From Dipetalonema caudispina (Eukaryota; Nematoda; Chromadorea; Rhabditida; Onchocercidae): 64,000 nucleotides of DNA. A program made the translations under genes and the position numbers. The notes below the pieces were generated by a model. That model did no database searches and was not told where the DNA came from. It saw only the letters and a list, made by a program, of their open reading frames with translations. Positions 49,401 to 63,728 of this stretch are shown here, in pieces; position 1 is the first letter of the stretch; each line of letters opens with the position of its first letter. The stretch spans positions 62,001-126,000 of the forward strand of contig JABVXV010000100.1 in assembly GCA_013365325.1 (NCBI GenBank), read 5' to 3'.

Positions 49401-52400
49401 ACTGTCTCTAGTGCAGGATATACCCTACAAAAAATTGATTCGTCAAACAATAGAAGCTTCGATGCTTACCTATCAGATGTGAAGAAGGAAGAAATTCGAA
49501 ACGTTTTCAACCAAAACCTCATCTTCTTATTAAAAAAAAAAAAAAAATTCTTTCAGGAAACCAAGACGTCATGTTCGATACACAACATAATAAAAGATGC
49601 GCTACTTTAAATATCTATTGAATAACTACCACATTTTTTGCAATCATTGTTATACATGAGATTAAGAATATGTAATTTTTGGAAACAATATTAATGAATA
49701 AAAACAAATGGTTCATATCTCCAGCATAGTCTAATTGTTCAATGAAGTAGGTCACTTCTTTAAAATACTTACAAATCAAGAACCGCTGGCACAACGATTC
49801 GCGGCGCAATTTGCGACAGATTACGAATTATAGCTGGCGCATATTCCATTTTGTATTTCGCAAATAATGCAAGCTTAGCACATGGCAATACAGATTCCAC
49901 AAACTCATCCAACTGTGCATTTGTCAAACGAAGATTTGTTGGGACCTAAATGAAATATTTAATAAAAGAAATTATAAGATGTCTCATGTTGAATATTATC
50001 AAATAGTTCGGTCAATACTTATGAATAATATTTCAAATTACTTCAACCTGATATTTTGTAAAAGTTGAGACAACTCGGAAAAACGATTAAGGGTAAACTT
50101 TCCTCCATATACAGACAGATTGAATCATCTCAGCAAAACTAGTTTAAGTGGAACAGTAGATTTCATGTAAATTTAGGTATAATAAAGGATCAAAACACTT
50201 ATTTAACTGGTAAAACGCTAACTAGCAAATAAAGCAAATAGTTACTTCGAAAAACATGGAAAATATATGAACAAAAGAAAATATATTAAAACAGTCTTTA
50301 ATTCCCCAAACAAGGTAAGAAACCTGTGGATGACAGCTAGGCTTTTGGTGTCGCTCCTTGTGTAATCTACTGCAAACGGAATTCACCAGTCTTAACAAAA
50401 AATGAAGTATTGTAATGGAATGATGGCCGTAATTCGAAGGATGAAAGTATGATTCCAACGAACGGAAAAGACGGGTGAGGTGATTCTGGATTCTAAAATA
50501 ACAAGACGATAAACAAACTTCAACTTAAAGAAAGAAGAATAACATCAATTTTTGATATCCAAACGATGCCAACAAACAACGGAAAAGCTAGGTATATAAG
50601 AATGTAAAAAACAAAGGCTACAGTGACTTCTTTAAGTGGATTAAATAAATCAGCTATTTGATGCATAGATTAAACCTATATGTCACTCGAGAATATAGAA
50701 AACTAACCCATTATTTGGCCCGCCAACCATATAAGCTAACCAGATAGCAGCATGATCAAGATGAAACGAAGTAGTAGAACAAATATTGACTCGTTCGGTA
50801 CCTTGTCCAATTTCCAAATTTAATGCTCGTAATACCCGTGTCATTATTATGTCGTATTTGTCATGCCAATCGATCAAACCAGGACACTCACGTGCTAAGC
50901 TTAAATATATTTGCATAAATAAGCGCACTTGTTTTCCTTTCATAAATTATGCTCATAAATCTCATCATCAACTCCTTTCTAACGCTATTTCTTAAGTTAT
51001 GTCCTCGGACTTTTTTTACAGACTTCTACACTGCTTACGCCAGCATCAGAATTATTTGAACATTCTGTACAGTTTCTTTCGTTGGAAGTGCATTCAAATA
51101 TTGGGTATGCCTAGCGTCAACTATCGAACGAGGAACTCATAATAACATAAATGAAGTTCACTTTAAACTTGCCAAAAGGACATTTTTGCTTGAAAAACGA
51201 TCATAAAAAAATTAGAAAATTATAATTCCAAATAAATGTGTTAAATAAGTCATTATTATACCGGGCTAAAAGTCCTTCCATCTTGGATTCATACGATGAA
51301 TTTGTTTCCAGTGCTGTGAACCAATGCCATATTTCATCGAACCATAAACCTGCACCATATTTCCTATGCATTTCTTGCTCCATACAAGTCGGCAGAAATA
51401 AATTTAATAAACACACTGCTCGTGACATGCTTTCATCCCACGGGCATATGTAGGGTCGTACCTTAGAAATTAAAACAGCCTAGTTAAGATAGAAAAGAAT
51501 TTACAAATAGTAAAGAATGATGCTTAGTGTTTCATGATTATAAAGGTTCTTTTCCAGAATTTGGACAGAATCTCTTTCAGCTACCTCATATTGATGCATA
51601 AAAGATGTACAGGAAACTATCGAGTGTTAAAGCACTAGCACAGGATGGATAACCGCATAAATCCCGAAGAAAATTGATAAGTAGCTGTAACGTACTGACA
51701 CTAAATTTGCATAACATACTTTCTCTTCTGTAAAAGTCATAATACTTTTTTTAATAGGGAAAAACACAGCCCTCTACCTACAGCTGCGATAAAAAAAAAG
51801 ACATTCTAACCTTAGTTCTCTAACCTACGTCTTAACATATCAGTTAGCTGATACAGCCATTCATCTAAAAATATATCCTTCTTCAAACTGCAGTACTCGC
51901 ATCGCCAATAGCTATTAGGCAAATTTCGGACTAAATATACAAATGATAAAATGCAGAGTTAAACATCAGAGCAGCTTACTTCATCTAGAATTTCTCGCGT
52001 GGAACTCAAACTGAAGTAGGTTCTGCAATGTATGATCACCTGAAAATGAGATAGCATTTGATTCTTGCTATATTTTGAATTAATACAATTCAGTGTTTAA
52101 AACACAACAGGTAAATATATAACTGACATGATCAACCAATAGGAGTGCTGTAACAGCCTAATTCGCAGCGATAGAAGGTTAGTGCACAGTTATATCTACC
52201 ACTCGGTTCGACCAAAGAGTGGGAAGGCCAAATGACGGAAAGCCTCTGAGATATGAAGAATAACTGACGCTCGAAAATGAACTTGCATCTTCAGAATGAA
52301 GTGATTTTGAGAATATTTAAATCACATATTGAAAAAAAATTTTGCATAATTTGAAGCTAACTTGTTCTAGGGTCGTCTTCATCCCATCGGGCAGCAGTAA

Positions 52401-54374
52401 TAGCCCATCTTCCTCCAAACTTTTGAAGCTCACTTCGACGTAGATATCATACAATGGTCTCCACTCAAGCTGTATGTCGTCTCGGGACAGTAACTCTTTC
52501 CGACTTAAAATCCAACGGCATATTTTTTCATTGTTACTTGTAAAAGCAAGATATATTTGAGAAAAAACTTCTCATTCTCTCAAGGTTGCAAAACTATAGT
52601 TCGAAATATGGATTGTTTGTTAAAGATTGATAAATACAGCATGATATTAAGGTTGCTCGAATATTTTGGCGCCTACGCGAAAGAAAACTGAAGGTGACTC
52701 TTTCTTTTCAAATTGTTATACAGCAAAAACAGTTCAAATGTTTAACTGTATGATACTACACTGTTCTTCATCATGAAATCAAATATTTTCTCTAGGAAAT
52801 ATTCTTCCACATAGAGAAATAGTGAAAACATACAATAGAAGGTTCGAGACGGATTGAGCACAAATTTTTACGATTCGAAAATCAGCTCCCTTCATTGTCA
52901 TGCAAGCGTAGCACAGCTTCACCAGAGCAATATGATCTGCCTTTGTGAAACGGCGAGAATATAAATTGATATACCTGAATTCACCCTCGTGATTATTAAT
53001 TTTAGTCTGTTAGTTTCACTTAATTCAGCAGAAACACATTGGTGCCAAAATCAAACTACACGGCATTAACTTTACCTTGAAAACTAAAACACATTATCGT
53101 TTTCATATTTATTCCGGATGATGTCATGATAAAATTGGCAAAACTTTGGATATACTAATGTTTACTCGTAGACTGCACCGAATGAAGAGGTAATTTGGTG
53201 GTCAGAATACAAATGATAACTGCATATATTGAAATAAAGAAATGTGAGAACTAGAACGATAGAGTTGTAGAACTCACTTATCCAACTCACATATCCAGTG
53301 AACGAAACCAGGCCGTATATCTCGTAGCATTACAGCATGGACCAAACCAACTTTAATGTGCCTATAAAAGATACATCCAAATCTCTGATTGAGTATATCG
53401 AAATAAGTAGGTAACACGTTAACTATCCATAATGGAATAAGTTTTGTCAAGAAACAAAAAAAAAAAAAAAAAACCCTTAATATCCTAGAAAAGAACAGTG
53501 CGGTTTTCCGAACTCTGAAATGAAGTCTACACTTCGAACTGCATCATATTTCTGCAACTACGTTGGCCCACCGAAAGAAAATTCATACAAACTAATGAGC
53601 AAACATAATATGCAAATTTACACATGAATTTCATGAGACTTTGCAGATCTCGAATTCCATCTTTACATGGAGCTTCCTTCCTTTCAGAACTTGACCAAAT
53701 AACATCCTATCTAAAATATTATCAAATCAAATCATACCTAAAATGGTCGTCGGCTTCTTTTCGCATTTCTTCATAATATGGCAGATGTTTTAATTGCCAG
53801 ATTTCCTTTTGAAATGGTGATGTACTCTCCTCTTCATCCACATCCATTGCTGCTTCTTCAATTTTAAAACAAAAAAAAATCATTAAAATTCTTCATGATC
53901 GTGCAAAGTAAAAATATTACTTATTCAAGCTATAAATTAACTAGCACCGAAATAAATATCAACTATGGAACAGTACTGTAAAGACAAACGATGATACCAT
54001 CATATGTACCGATAAATCCTGATTATAATAGTACTTAACACTATATGAAGAGAAACCATACTAAAAGTATTTGCCCAAGGCTCAACTACATCAAATTTTA
54101 ACCGATATTTCTGTGCTATCACTAGTGAAAACCACTATTTGCTACAACAATACTAATTAAATAAAACTCTTGGGTTTGCTTTTCTGTTGTTACCGATACA
54201 GTTATGTGTTAGGAATCATGCTGCCGATTATAGGTCAAAACAGAATTCGTTGATAAAATTACCCGCGTCAGAGAAATACTGCTCATCATTATTTTCCATA
54301 TCCATTTCCAGGTCACTCAAACTATCATCGTCTACTGAACCATCGGTGTTACTGTTACACTCCGAATCGGACAT
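36889..54374 (-). CDS. PSME4 / PA200 (Blm10-type) proteasome activator
   Basis: A giant HEAT-repeat solenoid that caps the 20S proteasome and in mammals promotes degradation of acetylated histones and small substrates in the nucleus. The 38 exons join in phase to 5667 nt (1888 residues; human is 1843): 54374-54263, 53855-53738, 53361-53278, 52974-52834, 52503-52362, 52039-51980, 51461-51262, 50899-50708, 50492-50324, 49945-49773, 49424-49178, 48687-48545, 48452-48278, 47994-47896, 47585-47516, 47169-47006, 46635-46519, 46273-46128, 45894-45740, 45585-45428, 44996-44874, 44741-44646, 44480-44337, 43986-43795, 43481-43333, 43038-42901, 42552-42426, 42137-41974, 41610-41415, 41005-40928, 40720-40449, 39800-39554, 39125-39009, 38822-38698, 38440-38335, 38037-37810, 37622-37458, 37023-36889. 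Diagnostic stretches run in human order: [32 protein letters not shown]-like [59 protein letters not shown]. The protein ends SPNYYV, a hydrophobic-Tyr-X tail that docks in the 20S alpha ring. The N-terminus is acidic. TTTTACAG ends three bases before the ATG. Confidence 0.95.
46426..46450. repeat. 25-base A homopolymer in a PSME4 intron
   Basis: An uninterrupted A run between exons 17 and 18 of the PSME4 gene. Similar shorter runs occur near 49530 and 53457. Confidence 0.85.
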
Positions 54375-55040
54375 CTACTGTAAAATCATTAAATTATTTC
54401 ATTAGGTATATGAACAATTCCAGCATTACATTTCTTAGTATCCTTAAAATAGACAAGGAGATATGGTACCAGCGTAAGTAAGACAGTCTCATTCAGATAT
54501 TGATAGTCAATAGAATGATGCCACTAGGGAGAAAAATACGATATCTTCAAAAAGAGACCTATGTTATAGTCCAACTGGATATCGATGATCAATCAAACTC
54601 TAGCATAAGTTCACATTATAAATAAGCCAAGACTATGCTACCTCTATTACGGTAAAGTAATCGATATTCCTCATACCATTTGGAGTACAAATTATGCAAA
54701 TCCCTAACACATCCCACTTACAATCTTAACAAAAAACTCAAATATAACCAGACCGCGTTATAGTTAATAACGCAGCCCAATTTTGAAAACGTTAAATGCA
54801 AACTTACAATTATATTGTTATGCGATGACACACTTACTGGTCCCATTTACTATATAGTTAGTTGGTTTTTGATTTCTGTTATGTAGATTTATCAGTGATC
54901 AGAATGAATAATTTTATAAAGTTTATACTTTAGAGCTTAATCTATTAAGGTATTACTGAAAAGTACAAGTTAAATCCGATTCATTACAAAAGATGTAATC
55001 ACATCATCTATACCTTATTTTACTCATTTTTCTTTTTGAT

Positions 55041-55138
55041 AAATAAAGAGATTCAAATTTAATGAATTTTCGTTGAAAACAATGTCAAAATAAAGAGATT
55101 CAAATTTAATGAATTTTCGTTGAAAACAATGTCAAAAT
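55041..55138. repeat. 47-bp perfect tandem duplication
   Basis: The unit beginning AAATAAAGAGATTCAAATTT occurs at 55041 and 55088, identical throughout, with four further matching bases into a third unit. It looks recent. It lies less than 100 bases from the candidate leader exon of PSME4. Confidence 0.95.
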
Positions 55139-55154
55139 TTGATTGAAATCTTAC

Positions 55155-55195
55155 CTCGAATGCCGTAAATTTTCAAATCTCTTCCTGGACATTCC
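55155..55195 (-). other. Candidate leader exon with short ORF upstream of PSME4
   Basis: On the minus strand CTTTCAG is followed by GGA, ATG, twelve codons (MSRKRFENLRHS) and a consensus AG/GTAAGA donor, a combination unlikely by chance. Spliced to the PSME4 first exon at 54377 it would be out of frame and stop after about 27 codons, giving an upstream ORF overlapping the PSME4 start. It may be an alternative trans-spliced 5' leader or the first exon of an unrecognised small gene. Confidence 0.4.
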
Positions 55196-57496
55196 CTGAA
55201 AGGAAACGAGGAAACGAAAGAAAAGGAAGAAATGATATTCAATTCATAATCTTACTATTCATTTGAGTAATAATAACATTTCTCAAATGGTTTCGGTTGA
55301 ATAATTAAAATACGATTGGTAAACATATTGAGAAGTAATAGGTTTAAGCAAAAACTGTTTGTCATATATTGGGTTTTTCGGGAAAAGAAGAAAATTAATG
55401 AGTAGATATACCGCGTAGGTTTAGAATTTGAATTAAAATGAAAGATAAATCCATCGATAAATGATATTGTGGAATATTATGGACGGATAGTTTAGCTAAA
55501 TGAAATTTAAATCGTTAAAAAATTAGAATTAAATAGGAAGATAGAAGAGGAATAGAAGATAAGGTAGGAGTAAATGAGAGGAATAGCAGAGGAAAGAGCG
55601 ATGAGAAGGAATTTTAATTTATCATTCCCATCTCAAATTAACAACCAGCAAATGTGATTCATCTTATCATTTTATCGTATCCTCCATCCAATATCACTTT
55701 ATTATGCTTTTTCAACTATCTTTCTGAGAATTCGTTGATATGATAATTAATATATTATATGATATGATAGTATTTCATTAAGTGTGTAAATCTTTGATGA
55801 ATGAATGAGATTTGTAAAATTAGACAATGTGATACTAATGATATGATGATGATCGATTGTAAATAAAATGAAATGATTTTGATTTGATTATGGACTTTAG
55901 AATCTATTCCAGAAATGGATAAACTATCGTTGCATAGTTACGAAAGATTGATACTACTGAATATTCATATTTTTAATGAAAAGAATAAGGATATGGGATA
56001 ATGCAATTGATGAGATGGAACTTACATGAATTCAAACATTCTGTTTGGGAAATTCAAAATTGTCAGGAGTGTTTTAAATCAAATGAATAGTCGAAAAAAA
56101 AAGCAGTTAATAGTGAAGGTCACGTGAATAATTAAAATGATTGTAAACACTGTTCAGCGTAATGCAAATCATTCTAGACGACTAACAGATCCATCTTTTT
56201 CGGGAAGAAACTCAAATATGATAAATTATATTATCAGATATGATGAATATGCTAAATTGGTTCAGCGGATTTTCATTTCTCTAACTAACAAAACTCTAAT
56301 GTCTTTCCGGTTAGTTCCGACTTTTTTTTCAGGAATTGTGGATAGTTTCGATATTGTTCACACTCCTTAATGAGATTCTCCTTGGACTTCTGCACATATT
56401 AAAAATATTACAACGATTTATTTTTTATTCCGCAAGGCAAAAATATTCAAATACAAATCAAAAACACATCATCACATATTATATTAAAAGGGTAACAAGT
56501 AGCATTTCATCTCGTAGCAGTTGTGAAATCCAATTAAAACTTATTAAAAAGAACATTTCGTGTAAAATAAGCCAACGAGCACTTACCCAAAACAAATTTG
56601 TACTTTGCCATTCTTTTATTCTTAATTAATATTAACATACAGAAGCTATTATTGATTGTAGGTAATATTTCTCGGGTAATTTTAGATTCGAATACCTTAT
56701 TGCAAACAACAATTTAACACAAACATAACGAATGGTACTTATTACTTAATTAATTATCCATCACTTCCAATTCCGATTAACTGAAGTTTTCAGCAACATC
56801 AAATCCTTTCTACCTAAATATATATTTATCTTCCATTTCGTGAAAATAATTCAAACTCGTCGAATACGGTAACTTCATGATATTCATCTTGTACAAGTTT
56901 ATAATAAAAGTAGTAAGTTGGAGCAAGAGGAGGTAAATTCAAAAAAAGAAATGAATATCATATGAGTTCCACACTCATTCAGTCTTCATTCAATTATTAT
57001 GAATCGATATGAAAATATCAAAGGTAATTTTCAAGATATGACTGCACTTTGATTAATTAATCGAAATAATGATGTGTTTGCATAAAGCTAATAAAATCAT
57101 ATTAGCAAAAAGTTGGTAATTTTAACGTATTATTTCAATTTAACAATTTAAAATAAAATAGTTCATAATTTCGGTTAGATAGAACTTGTAAGACTGTATC
57201 ATTACTGTGAATCTGATTATTATTAAACTATCTTTCTTTCATCTGAAAAAGAAACTGGAAGGAGGAAAAAAGGAAATAAACGATGAGAAGGAAAAGTGTT
57301 CTGCGGTATGAACCGTCGAAATTTTCATTTTTTGACAAATTCGAAAATTCGACTTGTTCATTCATCCTAGCCAAGCTCAACATTCTTACTGTTGTGCTAC
57401 TATCTAAAAAAATTGAAAATTGAAAATTAAAAACTGGAATTCGTAATTGAATATCATCATCGAGGAACGAAAACTGTATATAAGCATTAAATTTTT

Positions 57497-60400
57497 TTAG
57501 CATATCAATTTTTCATCATATTTTGTTGATGAAATAACACTATTGGTATTGATTGGCCAAAATGAAGGTACCCAATGTGGTTCTGTTTCCAGTCTCCTAA
57601 CTACTTCCTTAAGTTCTTCCAATGATCGATCAAGATCAACGTTTACTATTATTCGATCGAACAAATGACCATAATGCTAGAAAAAAGAGAAAAATTATGC
57701 ATATTATGATAACGTGCCTAAGATAAGCTTAAAAAGAAAGAAGAAAAGTTTCTCATCAAGCAGTTACTAATAAAAAGGTAGAAAACAATCAATTACCGAT
57801 CAAGATTTTATCTACAATTAATTATATAAAGTTGATCAGGTATCCTAATGAAACGTTAGATGCCCAATAGTAGATAGTCTATAGTGTCCTATTAATTTAG
57901 CTTAATGAAACAATACAACGATGTTTTTGATATTATAACTTCTCATTCGAATTAATTAATACAAATACAAATGATGCTAACCTTTTCAGTTGTTTTACCC
58001 TCACTTAAGATTAATTTTAGTTGTTCATCCTTGATTCCATGTTGTCCGAGAATTTCCTTCTGACGACGAAGTTGTTGCAGTGATGGTGGCGCAATAAATA
58101 CAACATAAGGCATGAATGTTGTCCTTCGTAATGCTTTTAGATTCTGAAGCAAACAAAAAAAAAGTCTTTAAAATCCATTTCCTATCAATTTTAATCATTC
58201 AATTTCTCTTAGCTATCAATCAATCAATGATCAGTTATAAAAAATCATGATAAATCGATTTCCGGTAGCCTTTTTTTTTCTGGTATACGTCGCTAGAAAG
58301 AATTTTGGTAGTCTTAATCTAAAAAAAATTGTTTAGCCCTAATTCCGTGAAATATGAAATATGAGCTAACGCTCGTGATCAGCAAACTTTACCTTTTGAA
58401 TTTGTATTTAAAGTTAAATGTGAGGCCATGAAATACAACACATTTGAGTGATGATTGGTTTGTTATTGCTGATCTTATAAGGATAAAATAAAAAAAAGGA
58501 TTTGAAATAAGTTGAAGTTTTGTTCATTTATTCATCGAACAAACAAAATGGACAAGAGCAAGAATAATAACTACCTCAGCTTTAAGTGTTAATAGGCATA
58601 TTTTGGCCCGATCAATGACAGCCTGAATTGAGGCCAATGAAGTACCATAGAGATACTTTTCGAACTCTCCATATTCAATGAATTTACCCGCTTTTGCATC
58701 CTCTTGAAAACTATGCTTTGTTACAAAGTGATAATGTACACCATCTACTTCACCACATTTTTTCGGACGTGTTGTATCTGCAAGTTAATTTGCATATTCT
58801 GCTATAAATTTTGATATTGGCAAGCCATATATTGATCAGATATGATCAAACAATGCGCTTGCTGTTGCAGTTAATACTGAAGATAGTTATACAAATAAAT
58901 TCAACCCTGCTTCTTCTTCCTTTTCCTTCCTTTCTCAACCCTTTCAAATGATTTATTTAAAAATTTTTTGTTTTTTTTTTTTTTTCAAATTGATCTGTTG
59001 TTAAATTACTAATGCTTGCCTTAACATTCGATCTTGTCTGAGAACATTGGAAGAAGATAAAATCGTTGAATCAAATTTTATTTTAAAACTTACGAGGTAT
59101 AGCACTGGCAAATTTATCTTTATCAAATTCAGCCAAACGTTGTCTCAATTCCAAACAGCCAACTCCTTCTGGGCCACAAAGAACAAGCGGCCTTTTTCGT
59201 CCCGTTTTTGATAGATATAATGTAACTTCTTCATATGTCAAAATTTCTGAAAAGAAAAAAGATACATTTCTATCCTTTTTTGTTTTAAAGTATCTTTAAG
59301 AAAAGTTATATTATATCACCTGCATCACTTTCGCCACTTAACTCATCTACTGATTTCAATTCTTCTGTTCCTTTTTTCCACTTTCCTTTGATTAAATTTT
59401 TTCTTTTTGCACAACCGAAGAAATCTTTACGTTTACCATTTTCCGTTTGATTTTCCCTTTCAAATTCACGTGCATACAAAGCGATCCTTTAAATAATTTG
59501 TCTTTTTTCTGTTAAATTATGACTTTTAAAAATAGAATCGGTTGAAAATTTAAATTTAAAGAAAATCCTTAAAAATGGAATAGATTGGGAAACATTTAAA
59601 GATATGCTTATTACACATACATATATTATAATAATTATAATGATTTCATATAGTGATAAATTTAATCAAATCAATATCATTAAAATGACGGATAAGTATA
59701 TATATTATGATTAGCATAATCTTTATCAATAAATGAGTGGAATAGCTGTTTACTGTCGTTGGAATGATATAGATGGTATTAAACCAGCAAGTGAACTATT
59801 CATTTCACAACCATCATGATATGCTTGCCACCAATTTTCATCACTCATATTAATTACATGAAGGATATCACCACGTTGAAATTTCAACGCAAGTTCTTTA
59901 CATGGAACATAAATATCATCCTAAAAATTACCAATGGAAACTATTATGACTATTAGTGCAATCACGAATTTGAATTTTTTTTTTTAAAATTTTTTTGCCC
60001 TCTGAATTATCATCAACGATGAAGACAAAATATAAGCTATTATTGATTATTCTCATCGTATAATCTTACACTTTTTTTAAGAATAAGAATTTCCAAATTT
60101 TTCCACTTAATTTTATTTATAAAATTTGAGTAACAAGTTGAAGTAGTTAAATACGCATGTAATAGCATTTTTCTATAATTTCGAATTTATGCCAAAAACG
60201 GTAGGGAAAAGATCTCAGAAAAAAAAAGATTCGTCGTCCTGTGTATAAGTTATTGGACATGTACAGCTTTCACGTATCACAGTTGCTTTATGTATCAAAT
60301 TTTGAATATTGAACAAGTGAAAATGCCTTACCTCAGGATCGTAATCGAAAAGTGCTCGAAAATGCCTAACTTGTGTTGATGATATTAATTGAGAATTATC

Positions 60401-63400
60401 ATTCGATTTATCTAATGGTGCTATTACAAGTGATAATTCACCAGATATCGATCTCTTAAAATTTTATTGACGTTAGATTTCAACAAACCATCATGTCTAG
60501 CTTTTTCACCAAATCTATTTCATTTAAATTAAATTTTAGAAAGAAATAACAAATAAGAACAACGAATATTTCAATTTATTTTCTGTCAACAGATAGTCGC
60601 TTAAGACTGTCGTCGATATAAAAAAACACGTGGAATTCTATTTTCGGTGATATGGTACCTTGTCTTCATCTAAATCATTTTGACAAACAATCTCGAAGTT
60701 ATTCTGCAACATTTGTAATCAGATACCCACCAGAATCTCACAAACTTCAATGATATTCTTGCCACGTAGGTCATTTCCATTAGCTTCGATGAGTTCATCG
60801 CCTTCTCGTAGCAAATTTGATTTCTCAGCCATACCACCACGTATCACACGTCCAATAATCACCTTTTCACCTTCATTTCGAATTGTTGCGCCCTGTCAAA
60901 AAACATTGAAACATATTGAAGATTAGAATTTTTGAAATGATTTTTTCCGGAATTTTAGAAAATTTCCGAAAAGTTTTTTATAATATGATATTATATAAGG
61001 AAATAATTGCAAATAATGAAGGAATCAATGTCTGGATGATAATTGCTGTGTAGGAAAGATAAATGACTCTCTTCAACGTATATTCCGGTAAATGATGAGT
61101 GATTCGGGAGAATAATTATGAGGTATAATGCGACATAAGATTCATTCAAAGACAATAGGAATATATATATATATCTATTCTGTATGCTATGAACCGGTCA
61201 TGGAATCAGGTTAGCAAAAATTAAGTTCGAATCAATTCCCTGATAACAAACATGAACTATAACCTGATTTTCCGGTGAAAAAAAAAAAGTTATAGTGTAA
61301 GAGAGAAAAGAAGGAAATACTGACGAGATATGTATCACTGCATTTATTGATTTTAACAATCTTCAAATCACCCTGAATTCTTGTTGATGGGAGCGTTTTA
61401 AAATCGTTACAATCGGTGGTAACGGGGGATAAATCTGAAGATGTGGTAGGTTTTGATTCTACAGCCTGAAAAGTGACAAGTTTACGTTGCATCCATTGAA
61501 GATATTAACAAGTAAAATAATTAGTTTAACTAACCAATCAATAAACAAGTTTGCTTGGAAATAATTTTGCAGAATGGAAGTTGAAATTCTCGTCTTGTAG
61601 AAATAAAATTATAATTGGAATCGTCAGTACTAAAATGATTTCTAATCGCTGACATACCTACCCCATAAAAATATACTTTGTTTGCATCCCGCTCTTATCC
61701 AAATGGTATCAAGTGTAAAATTAATGCATAATATATCGTGGCTAAAAGTTGATCATTCTAATGCTCCGTTAATTAACATTAAAAGTTGATGTACAAAAGA
61801 AAATACATGTGTAAATTTTTATGTAAGTACCTATAAACTCGTTTATGAAGTATAGATGTTGCCAGATGATAGGATAGCAAATATTCACGGGTATTTGCGT
61901 AAAACTTCATGATACTAACAAGAGTGAATGACATTTCTTTTGTATAAACATTGTAAGATTACGGAATCAATCGTTCCTTCTGTGTTGCATAATGCAAAAT
62001 AATACCTTATTCTTTTTATGAATGACAACACTAGTTTCGATCGCTTGTTGTACAGGTTTCTGCATAAAGAAATCACGCAATAGTTTCGATTCTTCTTCAC
62101 GTCCTTCTTGTTTCTCTAAGTGTTCCGCAACGCGATTCATTGATATCATCACTTGCTCCAATGCTAAATATTAGGCGAATACATCTTCAAAAGAAAGAAT
62201 GTAGCTCGAATTATTTTTATACGATAGAATAGTTTGAATTTTTTTCACGTAATTTTTCACATAATCGAGACATACTTTTCCTAGCACAAAAAAATTATTT
62301 AATTGCTAATTAATACTAATTTTTGCACTTACGAATTGGTTCACTTTCACCCACATCGATATTATCACAAAATGTATCACTGGCGACGTAAGCGTTATTT
62401 GCGTAACCTGTCTCGACTATAGTATCGCTGGCGAGAGCACCGTTTTTATACCCTAATGATTCCTTCTTTTCGTTATTTTTGTGATTTTCAAGTGACAGCA
62501 ATTTTCTGGAACCTCTTAGTGATTCCCTGAAGACAAATGATTGATTAGCAGGATGCTTCCGATACTCCCCGCCTGCCTTCTCTTCCTCTACTCCGCGATT
62601 TGATTGGCTCATTCTCAAATGAATAAACTTTACTTTTTTATTATTGTAACTACAGTTTGGAAATTTATAAATTAGGAAGAAATCAAAGATGACACAATTA
62701 TTCCATGGACAATTTATTATTAGTTCGATTAGTCCCGTGACTGACTGAATTGATAACGGAACACCGAAATACCGAGCGACAAAATCTCGTAAGGCAAGAG
62801 AAAAACCTCTCTCGAACAGGTTAAGACATCGATAATAATCGAAGATCAGGGAGATGAAATGAAAATTATCACCTAAGGAATGCATTTTCTTTTGCTCGAT
62901 GTTCATCAAGTTCTCGTCGCTTCCGTAAATCATTCTCATAATTTTTCAACCGTTCACTTTCATTCACATTTTCGGTAGATGTTATTACGACGTTGTCATC
63001 AACAATCTCATTTGATATTCTATCCCATATTTGATCATTTGTCAACTGGAAAAAAGTACTGTACCCGGGCATAAATGTGTAAAAGTAATTTGTTGCTTTA
63101 TTAGACTGTTATTTAAGAAAAAGAATTGAAATATGCAAAATTTTTACGTACTAATAAGATGGATAACTTATCGAGCAGATAATTGATAAGATAAAATTTC
63201 ATTTTTTATGCCATCAAGAAGTGAAAGGAACAATTATGTGAAAGAGAGAAGAAATTTGAAAGGAAAAATACCGATGAAACCTCCGTTTCCTGTATTTTTC
63301 TTTGTGCCATCTAGGAATGGATGCAAGGGAGATAAAGATAGAAATAGATAGAGAGGGAAGGAAAAAGAGAGAGAGAGATGTAAAGTATTATTTCTGAAAA

Positions 63401-63700
63401 ATTTAATTATTATCTTTTTTTTTTGGTTGGTATTTTTGAAATTTTCGATTATTACATTTAAAATGTGCAAGGAAATTTTGACATATAATATATGGCAATT
63501 TTTCAATTTCATTTGATTAATCATTCAATAGAATTATTTGAAATGGATCAAAACGAAATCATATTTATGCAAAAAATAGGAAGGAAAAAAGGAAACGAAA
63601 AAGAAGAAAATAAAATTGAAATTTTTACATCACTTTGTGCATTTACTGGTGCATGCGATTCCGAATCCGTTTTCAACGATCCATTAGCCAACACTTCCAT
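57497..63700 (-). CDS. PALS1 / Stardust-type MAGUK polarity scaffold
   Basis: A membrane-associated guanylate-kinase scaffold of the MPP5/PALS1/Stardust group, which links Crumbs to apical polarity complexes. Thirteen exons: 63700-63629, 63045-62873, 62526-62333, 62163-62006, 61465-61325, 60892-60731, 60454-60332, 59920-59754, 59486-59320, 59246-59094, 58777-58575, 58143-57982, 57676-57497 (2055 nt, 684 residues; human MPP5 is 675). Order: a charged ECR1-like segment at 55-92 ([15 protein letters not shown]), one L27 domain at 147-199, PDZ at about 230-315 ([20 protein letters not shown]), SH3 at about 333-397 ([15 protein letters not shown]), a basic hook region, and GK at about 470-675 ([16 protein letters not shown]). 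The GK P-loop reads GPEGVGC, lacking the catalytic lysine, so it is a binding module as in the family. A second L27 is not found. The exon continues open to an acceptor at 63728 (TTTTACCAG), so a trans-splice leader or an additional upstream exon is possible. Confidence 0.92.
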
Positions 63701-63728
63701 ATCATGAATGCGAATACCCGGATAGTTC

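Larger units (their letters stand above)
54378..57496. other. Intergenic upstream of PSME4
   Basis: About 3.1 kb between the PSME4 start and the 3' end of the PALS1-like gene (both minus). It contains a candidate leader exon (55155-55195) and a 47-bp tandem duplication, both listed separately. The ORFs at 56137-56629 are not supported. Confidence 0.5.
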
